This document shows, in pieces, positions 12,842 to 12,868 of a DNA stretch of 12,868 bases (its first letter is position 1; each line of letters opens with the position of its first letter). This stretch comes from Candidatus Omnitrophota bacterium. Its GTDB lineage: Bacteria > Omnitrophota > Omnitrophia > Omnitrophales > Danuiimicrobiaceae. The notes below the pieces were generated by a model. It was not told the origin of the DNA. It did not search any database and worked only from the letters and a program-made list of their open reading frames with translations. Location: contig JACQQP010000013.1 of assembly GCA_016206945.1 (NCBI GenBank), forward strand, positions 1 through 12,868, written 5' to 3'. Both the position numbers and the translations under genes were made by a program.

Positions 12842-12868
12842 ACAATTGAAATTGGCAGTCCTTCGACA

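Overview
The window carries housekeeping genes of a diderm (Gram-negative-type) bacterium: MurJ, a D-Ala-D-Ala carboxypeptidase, an NlpC/P60 endopeptidase, an ExbB/ExbD-type proton channel, TatA and TatC, a cation-diffusion-facilitator pump, a hexameric-type citrate synthase, two tRNAs and a secreted glycoamylase-like enzyme. Base composition is intermediate. No phage, plasmid, transposase or CRISPR genes are visible. The gene mix and the abundance of palindromic repeats fit a poorly cultivated lineage such as Omnitrophota or a PVC/delta-type relative, but nothing here fixes the taxonomy.

Layout. Most genes are on the minus strand; only exbB-exbD and the two tiny frames between them are on plus. 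1-2029 (minus): secreted glycoamylase-domain protein, cut by the left edge. 2242-3255 (minus): D,D-carboxypeptidase. 3665-5008 (minus): citrate synthase with its own promoter. 5117-5195 (minus): tRNA-His, preceded by two hairpin units built on copies of the tRNA 5' end. 5530-7092 (minus): murJ. 7230-8578 (plus): exbB, a 266-nt structured spacer, exbD. 8614-9513 and 9513-10250 (minus): CDF transporter and tatC, overlapping by one base. 10269-10342 (minus): tRNA-Arg, 18 nt before tatC. 10390-10707: three tRNA-acceptor-like units. 10717-10815 (minus): 32-aa membrane microprotein. 10946-11119 (minus): tatA. 11227-12663 (minus): NlpC/P60 endopeptidase.

The unusual part is not a protein but a set of compound palindromes that grow at gene boundaries and reuse the host sequence as their ends. 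(a) Between exbB and exbD a 15-base stop/start motif occurs three times and separates two units, each a closing stem around three hairpins; layout is conserved while stem sequences differ with pairing kept. (b) Upstream of tRNA-His, the tRNA 5' end is duplicated twice, each copy split by a two-hairpin insert, and one of these carries a further 60-nt two-hairpin insertion in a loop. (c) Upstream of tRNA-Arg lie a degenerate tRNA-like cloverleaf with a 47-nt D-loop insert and two minihelices with the same acceptor stem. Inserts at (b) and (c) share a core GTGCTGCTYCG, so they look like one element family. A separate dispersed palindrome (CCCTCACC type) occurs three times, each about 20-25 nt upstream of a minus-strand start codon.

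Functionally most genes concern the envelope: lipid II flipping (MurJ), peptidoglycan trimming and hydrolysis (carboxypeptidase, NlpC/P60), proton-driven energy transduction (ExbBD), folded-protein export (TatA/C), metal efflux and a secreted glycan enzyme. Several starts lack a Shine-Dalgarno and have a -10-like hexamer about 8-11 nt upstream, suggesting leaderless transcripts.
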